A program made the position numbers and the translations under genes. From the NCBI GenBank assembly GCA_029962745.1, contig CM057158.1, forward strand, positions 3,321,558 to 3,385,557: DNA of 64,000 nt, written 5' to 3'. This stretch comes from Echinometra lucunter (Eukaryota; Echinodermata; Echinoidea; Camarodonta; Echinometridae). The notes beneath the pieces were generated by a model. It saw only the letters and a list, made by a program, of their open reading frames with translations, had not been told where the DNA came from and did no database searches. Below are positions 47,915-58,661 of this stretch, piece by piece (the first letter of the stretch is position 1; every line of letters starts with the position of its first letter).

Positions 47915-48515
47915 GAAATTATTCAAACTCTGTCATCTTTAAAAACAAACTTACGATAGTAGTAGAAATTATTCAAACTCCATAATGTTTTAAAACGAAG
48001 GTACGTTAGAAGCAAAAATTATTTGAACTCCGTCATGTCTAGAAAATGGACGCACAATTGAAAATTATTTAAACTCTGTAATGTTTTAAAACGAAGGTAC
48101 GGTAGAAGCAAAAATCTTTGAAACTCCGTCATGTCTAGAAAATGAACGCACGTAACTTAGAAACAGAAATTATTCAAACTCTGTCATGTATAAAAACAAA
48201 CTTACGATAGTTAGTAGATATTATTCAAACTGCATTATGTTTAAAAATGAACAGACGATAGAAGTAGAAATTACATCAACTCCATCATGTTTAAAAATGA
48301 ACGCACGATAGAAATAGAAATTATTTAAACTCCGTCATGTTTAAAAACAAACTTATAAAAAGTTAGTAGATATTATTCAAACTCCATTATGTTTAAAAAT
48401 AAACAGATGATAGAAGTAGAAATTACATCAACTCCGTCATGTTTAAAAAGTAAACGCACGATAGAATGAGAAATTAATTAAACTCTGTCATGTTTAAAAA
48501 CATCTTCAACTGAAT
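47915..48515 (+). repeat. 12-copy minisatellite with higher-order structure
   Basis: The unit is about 50 bp: AGAAATTATTCAAACTCCGT, CATGTTTAAAAA, then ACGCACGATAGAAGT. Copies 6-8 and 9-11 form a repeated three-unit block, marked by AGATATTATTC then AGAAATTACATC. Copies 2-3 and 4-5 form a repeated two-unit block, marked by GAAGGTACG and GTCATGTCTAG. Block-wise amplification is therefore visible. Confidence 0.8.
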
Positions 48516-50199
48516 GCTGGAGTTCCAAATATTCCGAATCAAGCAACAAAATTCGGATTCGGCAGGATTCATTTCGACAACGCAAATTCATGAATTTTCA
48601 GTTCGCTTCGGAAATTCGGAAACAACAGTAATTTTTAGCATGTTTATATGACCGGCGTACATGTATCAATCATCTCATGGCATTTTAATTGAAATTTCAT
48701 GCTTCAATGAGCATGTGGGAATGAAAAAGCGTGTTTTTCACCTCTTAAGAAAAACTCCAAGTAGAATGAACAATAATCATCAATGAAAATATGCCACTTT
48801 TCACTTTTGTTAAATTTCTGCTCCCTTCCTGTACATAGTGTCAATGGGGAGGAAATAAGAAATGAAATTTGGCCTATTTACAGTGATGGTTATTGTTCAT
48901 TCTACTGAGAGTTTTTTCATGGAATTTGGCACATATCTTCCTAAGGTCATTAAGTAACGGAATCGTGCACCAAATTAAGTATCCGAATACGGCGCGGAGA
49001 AGGGACAAAGCCCTAATCTTTCTCCTCATTTGCATAATTTTCTTGTCTCTTTCGCTCACTGAAGTGTACAAGATCGGGATTTCAATGAAAATCAAATCAG
49101 ATGAACTCCCCAAGAAGACTTCTGATGGTTAAACAAATTAAGCAACTGAATTGTTCTCAATATGTGAAAAACGAGCCTTTTCATTCCCACGTTCTCATTG
49201 GAGCGTGAAATTTCAATTAAATGCCATGAGATGATTGATACATGTACACTGGTCATATAAACTTGCTAAAAATGTTATTGATATGATTTTTAGTGCATAA
49301 AAATAAGGCAATAATTACTTGATTTCAACATGGTGATATTTTGTTTTATTATGTGGTCATTCAACTGTGAATTGATAGTTGTTAATTGCAAAAGTTGTAA
49401 AAACCCTTCCAAAACATGAATTCCTCTGCATTAGATGAAATACACCACACAGAAGATGTCACACTAGTAGTTTTTGCCATTTTCACCTCTTGCTCACTCA
49501 AGCATAACATTTTGCACACAACTCCTTTGACATGTTTGGTAGCGAATATGATTTATGTTACATACCTTCAAACGCAGAATACTTAACGTATGTTCCGATA
49601 TCACTGCATCAAAGTCATGACATTGAGCTTGTGAACTTCAAAAAATGACAATTTGCATTTAGATCATGTTCACTGAAGCATGACTTGGCGACTCTTCATA
49701 ATTTCTACACAAAGGGTTGTTAAGAAGTTTAGCTACATGAACATACAATTCGATTTTCATAACTCCTCCTAGTTGAAAAATAATTAATGTTCATTTTAGG
49801 GGGACTTAATTTTTTTAGCAGTTTATATATACAATGACCTCTATGATCTTTGATCTTTGACCTTGTGACCTCAAAATCTCATCAGATCATTGCCATTCTC
49901 GCATGCATGCATGAGCCAAGTATGAAGTTGATCCGTCAAATCGTTCTTAAGTTATTGCCAGAACAAGCCATTTTCATGTATACAATGACCTCTATGATCT
50001 TTGAACTTTGACCTTGTAACCCCAAAATCTAATCAGATCATCGTCCCTCCCATATTCATACATGAGCCAAGTTTGAAGTTGATCCGTCAAATGGTTCTTA
50101 TGTTATCGTGAAAACAAAAACGGGACGGACGGACAGATGGACAACCGCAACATAATGCCTCTGGCACTCACCTTCAGTGGACAGAGGCATAAAAAGGAA

Positions 50200-50940
50200 A
50201 AAAGAAAGTGCTATTGCTACTGCTATTCTTCACAATGAAAGAAATGTGCTAAGCTTTACAGCATGCTTTCTTGCACTTGACCACAGAGCATTTCCAGGCT
50301 ATGTCAGATCCACTCACAATGTATGAATGGTTATTAGTGTACAGATCATTTTGTCCCACTAAAAGCCACCAACAACAGTCAACAATGGGAGTTGAGAATA
50401 AGCAACAAAATAAAAAATAATCCAGCAGCAGCCAAAAGACAAGTGCAAGGTTCTTCACATATTGCTTAGCATATTCAAGACATTTTGGTACAAAATCTAA
50501 ATCAGGACAAAAAAGGAAATTATTCTCGGGCCTAATATGTGCAAAAGAAAACATGATCAAAACGGACTGCCAATATTAATCAAGGCTGTAGCTATAATGT
50601 GTCTCATCCAGTTTGTTTGCAATTATTCTTGTAAGTAAAATGTAATATTTGACCTCATTTGAACGTTGAACTACTTAGAAGACCTTTGACCTCCAAATAA
50701 CATGGAGATCCCTATAGGGAACTACCATCCAGGTTTGGATACAAATGGACTTGTGGTTCAATAGTTACCAACCCAAGTAGAAACTTGCAGGAAGATTTTA
50801 ACACTTGACCTACCTCTGATAGGTGCCCTTCCATCTTATGGTAAGTGCCCCCCCCCCCTCATTATTTATTCATTGAATTGTTTGTTTTCTAGATCCAGGG
50901 GTCTATGCCGAAGAAAAGTACAAGAATGCAGGGGGGATGG
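50200..50940. other. Non-coding DNA
   Basis: A 103-codon minus-strand frame at 50249-50560 is Cys/Leu/Phe-rich with no motif. It is not called. A C tract lies at about 50847. Confidence 0.45.
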
Positions 50941-50954
50941 GGGGATGCATCCCC

Positions 50955-51400
50955 CCAGAAGTAAACAATGAAAGTTTGAGCAAAATGGGACAACCCATCC
51001 AAGAGTTGTGAATTTTGACAATTTTAAGTAAATCATTATTATGAGATCCCTGAAGATGTCATTGTGGACAACTCTCCAATCATTTTTATACAGAATTTAA
51101 CTTTTTTTTTTTTCATTTTCAAGAAAAATAGAAATTGTTTTGATTTGATGTTTGAGTATGACATGGCTACATCAATTCTGCATGCATGGGAGAAACTTAC
51201 GTTGATTCCTGACTTACAATATTTTTTTTTTGAAAAATTACATGTACATGTATGTACAAAATAAATGCAGAGTTGTCCACAATGACATCACAGATGCTGG
51301 CAAAGTTGCCAACTTTAAGAATCGCCATAATAATGATCTAATTAAACTTTCAAAATTCACAACTCTTGAGTAGACTGTCGATTTTGTTTATACTTTCACT
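50955..51400. mobile_element. Imperfect foldback element
   Basis: CAAGAGTTGTGAATTTTGACA and ATCATTATTATGAGATC and GTCATTGTGGACAACTCT (50999-51076) recur in reverse complement at 51265-51375. Arms are about 110-140 bp with mismatches and a short insertion on the right. The loop is AT-rich and non-coding. It is preceded by a G/C-tract palindrome at 50930-50958. Confidence 0.6.
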
Positions 51401-51650
51401 GTTTAATCTTCTTGTTCTTCTTCATTCACTGAAAGCACACTGTTGTCTAGGTTGTATTCTCCATTAAGAAAGGAAACTGGTTTGTGTCTTGTGTCTCTTG
51501 TTCTACTCACAATTCATGTATATCAACCAATACCCGTTATAGGCCTATTACTATTCTCATGAAAAGAAATTGGTTTGCATCTTGTCTTTTTATACTAGGG
51601 AGGTGGAAGGGTCAAGGGGAGACCTCCCTGGTTATACTATTCTTATATTC

Positions 51651-51798
51651 ATAAAATTTTAGTAAAATAACTGCAATGAGTCAAGCGGTATGACCTAAAA
51701 ATTCTTACTCATATACATGTAGGCCATTATCTCCTGAAAATTCTTATATTGTAGGTCATACCGCTTGACTCATTGCAGTTATTTTACTAAAATTTTAT
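51651..51798. repeat. Perfect 47-bp inverted repeat
   Basis: The left arm 51651-51697 and right arm 51752-51798 are exact reverse complements by direct reading. The loop is 54 bp. Arms include TGACTCA/TGAGTCA (AP-1-like) and CAAGCGGTATGACC. The lack of mismatches implies a recent origin or continued gene conversion. It could be a young MITE or a hairpin-transcript locus. Confidence 0.85.
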
Positions 51799-51919
51799 GA
51801 TACCATATATGAGGAAGGAAGAAGGCATTAAAATGCACATGACCACTGGTTACTAAAACCAGATGAATGGAGAACAATACACAAGAACCTGTTCTCAATA
51901 TCTCAGTATTTTAAAAATC

Positions 51920-52400
51920 TTTTTTTTTTCCTCGCTCGCTAAGCTCGCTCATAAAACCTCCATGATATTTTTGAGTAACAAGCACTTTCGTTCCTGCAGC
52001 AACATGTCCAGACCTGTATCACAATAGTTTTACAGCACTCTATAGGTGCCCAAGTACACTCGATTTCTCTGGGAATGCATTACCAAAATCATCTACTAGT
52101 AGTTTACTTTGGTAGTACATATTTGTGTAGCTCACTTCACTTGCTCAGTCATAGAAACAAAATAGTTTTGGATGCCAAGCGTGAAGTCGAATAGCACCAT
52201 ATTTGGCAATTAGGTGATCATAATACACATATATAGATATCTTTGAGGAGCATCAAAGAGTGTGATTTTTTTTTTTTTTTTACTTGCTGCGTTCACTTGA
52301 ATATTCAGATACATGATAGTGTGGGAATTAGGCAATTTGGACATGTAGGCGAGTTAACCGAATATGTAATTTAGATATCCTACAGGCCTAAAGTTTATTT
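51920..52400. other. Non-coding DNA with short repeat fragments
   Basis: CTCGCTCGCTAAGCTCGCTC at 51933-51952 is a low-complexity piece. A run of about 18 T lies at 52267. No gene. Confidence 0.4.
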
Positions 52401-52542
52401 TAAAGATGAAATTATTCTTTATTGTCAAAAGACTGTTTTTGGTCATCTATGATAATTATTTCATCTGTTTGAATTACATGTATCTCTTTGATATCTCCTT
52501 CATTTTTCATGTTCTACATATTACATTGTACACTTCTGAATT

Positions 52543-52790
52543 TGGGTTCTGGTTCTGGTTCTGGTGGTATCATAAACTCCTCAAATGGGATGTAACATGC
52601 AGACGCAGTCGACTGAGCGTGTGCTTAATTTTGGAAATGGACTCTACTGATTATATCACCCATATTAAGCTTTTGCATGTTTTCTTTGAAGGTTCCTAGG
52701 GTAGGGGCACTTCTAATACGTGCTGGAAGGCAGTTCCCCTCGGGGAATGTCCTAGGATACAAAGAATATTTGTAGCAATCCTTTGCAGCA
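52543..52790 (-). pseudogene. LINE 3' fragment: reverse-transcriptase C-terminus and tail
   Basis: On the minus strand the frame reads YSLYPRTFPEGNCLPARIRS and then APTLGTFKEN, matching the LINE C-terminal motif FFPRT-x-x-WN-x-LP. The tryptophan is replaced by Gly. The frame ends about 18 codons later. The 3' end is the hexamer repeat (AGAACC)n at 52543-52564. It is strongly 5'-truncated and a different copy from the one at 36.9 kb. Confidence 0.7.
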
Positions 52791-52919
52791 GTTAACTTCT
52801 TCATCACCGTTTTTCATTACTATACATTACACAAGGAACTTCCTGTGCACACAAACACCTAACACACTAGAGTGTATGAGAGTATGTGTGTGTAAAAGTA
52901 AGCAAAGTCATGGCCTTAT

Positions 52920-52965
52920 CGGGGGGGAGAGGGGGGGGGGAAGCAGGGGGCAGCTGCCCCCAGAA
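52920..52965. repeat. G-tract dispersed-repeat fragment
   Basis: GGGGGGGAGAGGGGGGGGGG then GGGGGCAGCTGCCCCCAG. The GCAGCTGC palindrome flanked by G and C runs also appears in degenerate form at 40.89 and 40.98 kb. Confidence 0.6.
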
Positions 52966-53740
52966 ATTTTTAAGACTTTAATCAGGACTGCACACTAACA
53001 TTTTTTTCTGGGAGTCTGGCCGGGTGCCCAGATTTCCATATTTTGAAATTTTGAGTGCCCGGGGTGAAGTTTTGAGCGCCCGTAATAATCTTCAGTTACA
53101 AGAAGAAAATGCACTAAAATCAACTAAACCAGGGGTGATCGAACAATCATCCAACAATTAACCTCGCATTTAATGAATCAACAATCACCCCGATTTTCAC
53201 TGTGTAATTCCTATTGGAAAAATGTGTGGCTTCGTCGAGAATATTCTTAATTTTGTCATGTTAGTCGAATGTACACTCGGAATGAAGACACATTTCACGT
53301 TTCACTTTGGTTGTATACACGCCCGATCAGGTCTCTAGTCTACACGAATGTTAAAATTTCCACCGACTATGTTACACGGCAACTTAACTTCAACTCAAGA
53401 ATTATCCCCCAAAATGTGTAATTATGGCTGAAATCACGAATTAGTAGTGTCAATTTATAACGCTAAAAATGCCTACAATTCACCTCAGATTGTCGTTTTT
53501 GATCATCACTTGCGACCTACAAACTGAGTTTCTAGTCTGACCAGATTGACTCTTGCGATCAAAAATGAAAGCATCCAAGGCAAGAAACACGTTTATATGC
53601 ACTGTATGCGGACATGAGTGAAAACTACTTTAAGCCAATTCACTATTTCAGCCCTGACGCAACTGTACTTATGAGCGAAGGAGCTCATTCACGTAATCAT
53701 GAAAGAAAAATGAACGAAAGCTCTACGAAAGTATGACAAG

Positions 53741-53932
53741 TCTTTCGCAGGGAGATCAGCGAATTCGCGACTGCTCGCATTTCAACCGGCCGTATGATTC
53801 GAACGATCGACCATGTACGTTTGGGCATATACGTACGAACAATGTTTTTGTTGTTGTTTCGTATTGGTCGATCGTTCGAATATACTGTTGAAATGCGAGC
53901 AGTCGCGAATTCGCTGATCTCCCTGCGAAAAG
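53741..53932. mobile_element. Hairpin element with 60-70 bp arms
   Basis: TTTCGCAGGGAGATCAGCGA through CGCATTTCAAC on the left is matched exactly on the right in reverse complement for about 45 bp. After a 5-bp difference, CGAACGATCGACC continues the match. The loop contains TTTTTGTTGTTGTTT. Because it is palindromic, both strands encode the same meaningless peptide, which rules out a coding call. Confidence 0.7.
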
Positions 53933-54190
53933 CGCGAAGGCAAACAGAGATAGAGGTTGGCTGTTGCAAGATTTTCAACCAAGAGGACCTAATGTTAGGA
54001 CCCTGGATTTACCTGAAAATGGATTTAAAATGAATCAATCATGAAATCGGTAAGCTATATACTCTATAGTGTATAATGACATTTTTATATTCATGAATAA
54101 AGGGGAAAAATCGCTGATTTGAGGTAGTTTTCTCGTTGTGCTGCCCAGCACAATGAGATTGCACGCACAGCGCTTCGGGCGCTCCTGTCG

Positions 54191-54658
54191 GCAAGAGTTC
54201 CATATGTACCCCCTGCTAAAATTGAAAAAAAAATAAGGGTATGACTTGGAATGATAGGTCTAATCATATTTTAATATCAAATACTGAACATGGAAAAATG
54301 CTATGAATTACGAAATATGGGTTTATTCCATCAGAATTAAGAGCTTACCCGTAAACTGTGCATTTCACATAGACATTGATTTATTTAGTCAGAAAAATAA
54401 GAGCAATGCATCCTGGGAGTGAGACTAATCGCGACTTCTGGCTTATAATCATTATGAAACCCTTCACTTTCAGCGATCTCTCGCTAGCTCGATAGGTAAG
54501 GCGTCGGTCTTGAGAGGTAGATTTCTCGGGTTTGAGTCACGTCGGCAGGCATGGTAAGTCAAGAAAAAACAGAGTTGAGAAGAAAACAGTGGAACTCGGT
54601 GTCTCTGAACTTCATTTTTTTTTAGCGGGGGGGGGGGGTACATATGGAACTCTTTCCC
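54191..54658. mobile_element. Element with inverted ends containing a tRNA-like segment
   Basis: GAGTTCCATATGTACCCCCTGCTAAAA at the left is inverted at the right (TAGCGGGG ... TACATATGGAACTC). About 470 bp. The inside carries the tRNA-like stretch at 54484. No coding region. Confidence 0.5.
54484..54552 (+). repeat. tRNA-derived SINE-like fragment
   Basis: TAGCTCGATAGG resembles a pol III A box, and GGGTTTGAGTCAC, about 40 bp later, resembles a B box. The spacing and the intervening GGCGTCGGTCTTGAGA recall tRNA D-arm to T-arm order. It cannot fold as a complete tRNA, as the acceptor stem is not visible, so I call it tRNA-derived repeat. Confidence 0.45.
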
Positions 54659-54666
54659 TTCTGTAT

Positions 54667-54740
54667 CTATAAAGGAGGAGTGCCGACTCTACCAGAATAC
54701 GAGGCTAACGACAACTGTTAGAGACAGAACACTTCGGTTT
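54667..54740. repeat. Solo arm of the CTAGAT hairpin family
   Basis: GGAGGAGTGCCGACTCTACC through ACGAGGCTAACGAC to AGAGACAGAACACTTCGG closely matches the right arm at 46145-46210. The left arm is absent, so this is a half element. Confidence 0.65.
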
Positions 54741-55015
54741 ATTGTGTATGGTCTGATGCCCCTTGTCTGCGCGGTGCCCAAGTCTGCGCATATGCATAAC
54801 TGCGCGATTCTAACATCACAAAAAACCCAACGAACACGATCATCTTAAATCAATTTTAGCGATATGTATCACTGAAAAAATTAGGATAAACGGGAGAAAG
54901 GAGTCTATTTTATGTATTTTTTACTCACATGCATTGAAAATGCCACTTTCATGCAAAAAATCCTGAACTGCGTGTAAAGTGAATGAGTGCGCAGACAAGG
55001 GCAGCTTCCTCTTTT

Positions 55016-58000
55016 GGGGTCGGGACAACTCGGACCACGGGACATCTCGGACCGTGGGCCGAGTTGTCCCACCCGTTTCGTGATTTTTTTTCCACAAATT
55101 TGCGTCTATTTTTCCGTCATTTCGAAATTTCTTGTAAAGATTTTCTAGAGATAAGGTCTGTTGGTAATGTTCTTCACTTTATATTACTTTTTTTCCGCTG
55201 GTAATAAAAAAAAAGTGTAATTTTAGGAGTTTTTCGACAGCTCGCGATTCCCATAGGCGCGCGTGTATTAACAGTGTCGGTGCTCGGCTCGGCCCCGCTC
55301 AACAACTGACTTGATTTTGCAATCATTTCTCCTCAAGTTACCACTTTTATCGCAGAAGATGGACTTTCTTGTATTCCATCAACTCCACTTTTTCATCACA
55401 AGGATGAAATTCGGTGTATAAGCACGATTTTGTCGAAGTTTTTCACCTTTTCTCTCTGGTCGTAAGAAGTGAACAACCGATGATCGGTCCGCTCCTCTTC
55501 ATCGCAATTCTACGTAGCTCGGCCGCCGAAACTGGCGGGGTGGGATTCAGCCCGAATCCCCAATGGAAGTGGGCGTGCACAGTCAAAAAGCTGAGCTTGA
55601 CTGAGTGAGAGAAAATGAACTAGAGGCAGCTTGAAGTTTGGCAGTGAACGTACGTATATAGGCTCTGCCTTTTTTTGTAATATATGCTTAATATGCTTCA
55701 ATTTCTTTGACTGAGTGGGACTGTCACTGTGGTGTGGACGTTTGTCGCACAAAAAATACTTTACGTAGATGGGGGCTCGGGATGATTTCACTCCTGCCCC
55801 GAACGCGAAATGTGAAAAAACATTTGCGGTGTAGCAGCTGTGTGGGCATGCCGGGCTGAGGATAGCCATCAATAAAAAAGGTTTCATTTGGGGGCTTCAT
55901 TTTTAATCAAATTGTTTATTTTTAGGCCTTTTTATTTTCTTTATAGATTCTACATTTTATTTTTATTTTTATATTGAGTTTCCCTGGTGTAGAGCGCTGA
56001 GTTTTAAGTTGCACTAATTAGGCCTAATAATGAATATGCTTCAATTTTTTTACCAGTCTGAGTGTGACTGTGGTGTGGATGTTTTATTCGCACTAAAAAT
56101 ACTTTTACGTGGGTGGGGGCTCAGGGCGATTTCAATCTGCCCCCAAACTGAAAAAATATTTGGGGTGTAGCTGTACTGTGTGGGCATGCTGGGCTGAGGG
56201 TAGCCATCAATAGAAAATGTTTCATTTGGGGGCTTAATTTTTAATTAAACTGATTATTTTCAGGCCTATTTACTTTTTACATGAATTTCATTTTTATTTT
56301 TCATATTGAGTTTTTCTGGTGTAGAGAGCTGAGTTTTAAGATGCAATAATATGCTTCAATTTAGTGGCATACACAGGGGGTGGTTACTAATTCATTTATT
56401 GGTTACCTAATTTTTTTATACTCTATTCTATATACTTATGATAATTATTTTTAATTTTTTTTTAGGATTTAAAATAAAATGATTTAATTTCTTGGTCGTA
56501 GGGGTGGTCGCCAGACTGCCGGGGTGAAATTCAGCCGGAAACCCCAATGGAAGTGGATGTACGTGCACAGCCTGAGACTAGCCTGGTCCTGCTGTTGTGA
56601 ATATTATGTTATTTTCAATCAATTTTCTGTTACTTGAGAAAGGGAAACAAGGCGCCCTCGTTACAAGCTCGCCCGCTTCAATCGCTCCCTCTTTTATCAT
56701 AATTCATGTTCAAGCTTGCCTGCTTCAATCCCTCCCTCTTTTTTCATAATTCATTTTCAAGCTCGCCCGCTTCAATCGCTCCCTCTTTTTTCATAATATG
56801 TAAATCGGGGAAAAACAAAGAATGGAAAGGGGCACATTCGATTTTAAATCCTGTAAAAAAAAATTAAAAAATAATTTAATCAAAAATTAAGCCCCCAAAT
56901 AAAACATTTTTTATGGCTATACCCTCTGCCTGGCATGCCGAAACAGCTACACCTACAACATTTTCACATTTCGGGGGCAGGAGTGAAAATGCTCCGAGCC
57001 CCCATCCACGTATAAATATTTTTTCCGTGACTCAAACTTCCACACAACAAAGTCAAAGAAATTGAAGCTGTAGCATACGCAGGATTTTTTAAAAGGGAGG
57101 GGGGTTCAAGCTGAATGAAATGTTGATCAACCAAAGAAAAAAAAGGTCTTCACCACCAATTTTAGGTCATTTCCTCCCCCCAAAATTGTTAAGCAAACAA
57201 ACAAAAATTAAGGGGGCCAGGTGATGGGTATAAAAAAAATTTAGGGTGTTTGAACGCCTGTAACCACCCCCTACGTACGCCCCCAAATTGAAGCACATTA
57301 TTGCAACTTAAATCTCGGCTCTACACCAGGGAAACTCAGTATGAAGAATAAAATATATATAAAAAATAGACCTAAAAATAATTAATTTAACAAAAAATTA
57401 AGCCCCCAAATGAAACATTTTTAGTGATGGCTACCCTCAGTCTGGCATGCCCACACAGCTACACCCCAAATATTTTTTTTCACACTTTGGGGACAGGAGT
57501 GAAATCGCCCCAAGCCCCCACCCACGTAAAAGTATTTTTTTGTATGACTCAAACATCCACACCACTGTCACACTCAGACCACTGAAAAGAAATTGAAGCA
57601 TAATAATTATTAAAACTCAGCTCTCAACACCATGGAAACTCAATATGAAAAATAAAAATGAAATGTATAAAAAAATGAAAAGGCCAAAAAATGATAATTT
57701 GATTAAAAATTAAGCCCCAAAATAAAACATTTCTCATAAGCCCCCAAATATAACGTTTTTTATTGATGGTTACCCTCAGCCCGGCATGCCCAAACATCTA
57801 GACCGCGAATATTTTTTCACATTTCGGGGGCAGGAGTGAAATCGCCCCGAGCCCCCATCCAAATTAAGTATTTTGGGGGCAACTCACAGCTGTCAAAGAA
57901 ATTGAAGCATATTAAATTATTACAATCTCAAATCTACACAAGGAAAATCAAATTCAATATAGACAAAATAAAAAAAATACATATAATTTATTTAGAAAGA

Positions 58001-58653
58001 AAAATTAAAAAGCAGAGCCTATCACTGCCAAACTTCAAGCTGCCTCTAGTTCATTTTCTCTCACTCAGTCAAGCTCAGCTTTTTGACTGTGCACGCCCAC
58101 TTCCATTGAAGATTCGGGCTGAATCCCACCCCGCCAGTTTCGGCGGCCGAGCTACGTAGAATTGCGATGAAGAGGAGCGGACCGATCATCGGTTGTTCAC
58201 TTCTTACGACCAGAGAGAAAAGGTGAAAAACTTCGACAAAATCGTGCTTATACACCGAATTTCATCCTTGTGATGAAAAAGTGGAGTTGATGGAATACAA
58301 GAAAGTCCATCTTCTGCGATAAAAGTGGTAACTTGAGGAGAAATGATTGCAAAATCAAGTCAGTTGTTGAGCGGGGCCGAGCCGAGCACCGACACTGTTA
58401 ATACACGCGCGCCTATGGGAATCGCGAGCTGTCGAAAAACTCCTAAAATTACACTTTTTTTTTATTACCAGCGGAAAAAAAGTAATATAAAGTGAAGAAC
58501 ATTACCAACAGACCTTATCTCTAGAAAATCTTTACAAGAAATTTCGAAATGACGGAAAAATAGACGCAAATTTGTGGAAAAAAAATCACGAAACGGGTGG
58601 GACAACTCGGCCCACGGTCCGAGTTGTCCCGTGGTCCGAGTTGTCCCTGATTC
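55016..58653. mobile_element. Large modular foldback element A (TU-like)
   Basis: Outer arms 55016-55680 and 58008-58653 are near-identical inverted repeats of about 650 bp. Inside them, a module of about 340 bp is repeated in tandem on the left (starting about 55690 and 56035) and in inverted orientation on the right (about 57060-57910). Each module ends near ATGCTTCAATTT. CCTCTTTT flanks both ends (55008-55015 and 58654-58661), an apparent 8-bp target duplication. The termini are GGGGTC then repeats of GGGACAACTCGGACCAC. Modular foldback elements with 8-bp duplications are known from sea urchins (TU family). No transposase is present. Confidence 0.75.
56662..56802 (+). repeat. Three-copy 47-bp tandem repeat in the loop of element A
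   Basis: CAAGCTCGCCCGCTTCAATC, CTCCCTCTTTT and TCATAATTCAT form the unit; the three copies differ by a few bases. Confidence 0.85.
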
Positions 58654-58661
58654 CCTCTTTT

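Larger units (their letters stand above)
39403..49830. mobile_element. Long-inverted-repeat element, itself carrying nested insertions
   Basis: The left end TATAAACTGCTCACAAAATA and the right end (reverse complement TATAAACTGCTAAAAAAATT) begin an inverted repeat of about 460 bp. The right arm is about 49370-49830. The left arm is 39403-39519 continued at 47009-47360. Inner inverted segments at 48640-48800 and 49140-49275 extend the symmetry. Without nested insertions it is about 2.5 kb. TA-rich junctions fit a TA target duplication as in Tc1/mariner, but no transposase is seen, so the superfamily is a guess. Confidence 0.7.
38966..50194 (-). mobile_element. Second DR1 tandem-repeat element, split by a 10.4-kb insertion
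   Basis: The left part (38966-39402) starts with ACTAGATG and ATGCCTCCGC like the complete copy, but its units are diverged. The right part (49831-50194) carries two good units with TTTGACCTTGTGACC and the end hairpin ATGCCTCTG ... CAGAGGCAT. The two parts meet cleanly inside one unit (AAGCCACTTTCATACATA, then ACAATGACCTC), as seen uninterrupted at 49967-49990. So this is one element interrupted by 39403-49830. Confidence 0.65.

Noticed and set aside
50249..50560. 103-codon Cys-rich minus-strand frame
   Set aside because: No recognisable domain, and the Cys spacing shows no pattern. It lies between repeats and is consistent with chance.
53697..54033. Frames on both strands sharing the peptide EMRAVANSLISLRK
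   Set aside because: A palindromic hairpin necessarily encodes the same peptide on both strands.
54484..54552. A functional tRNA gene
   Set aside because: Only box-like motifs are present. I cannot find an acceptor stem or a proper anticodon arm.
55008..55020. An overlapping alternative TTCC(C)TCTTTT as a 10-11 bp duplication of element A
   Set aside because: Only the 8-mer CCTCTTTT is exact on both sides, and 8 bp also matches element B.
55414..55608. 64-codon frame also found at 58061-58255 on the other strand
   Set aside because: The two occurrences are the two arms of foldback element A, so the similarity reflects the inverted repeat and not coding conservation.
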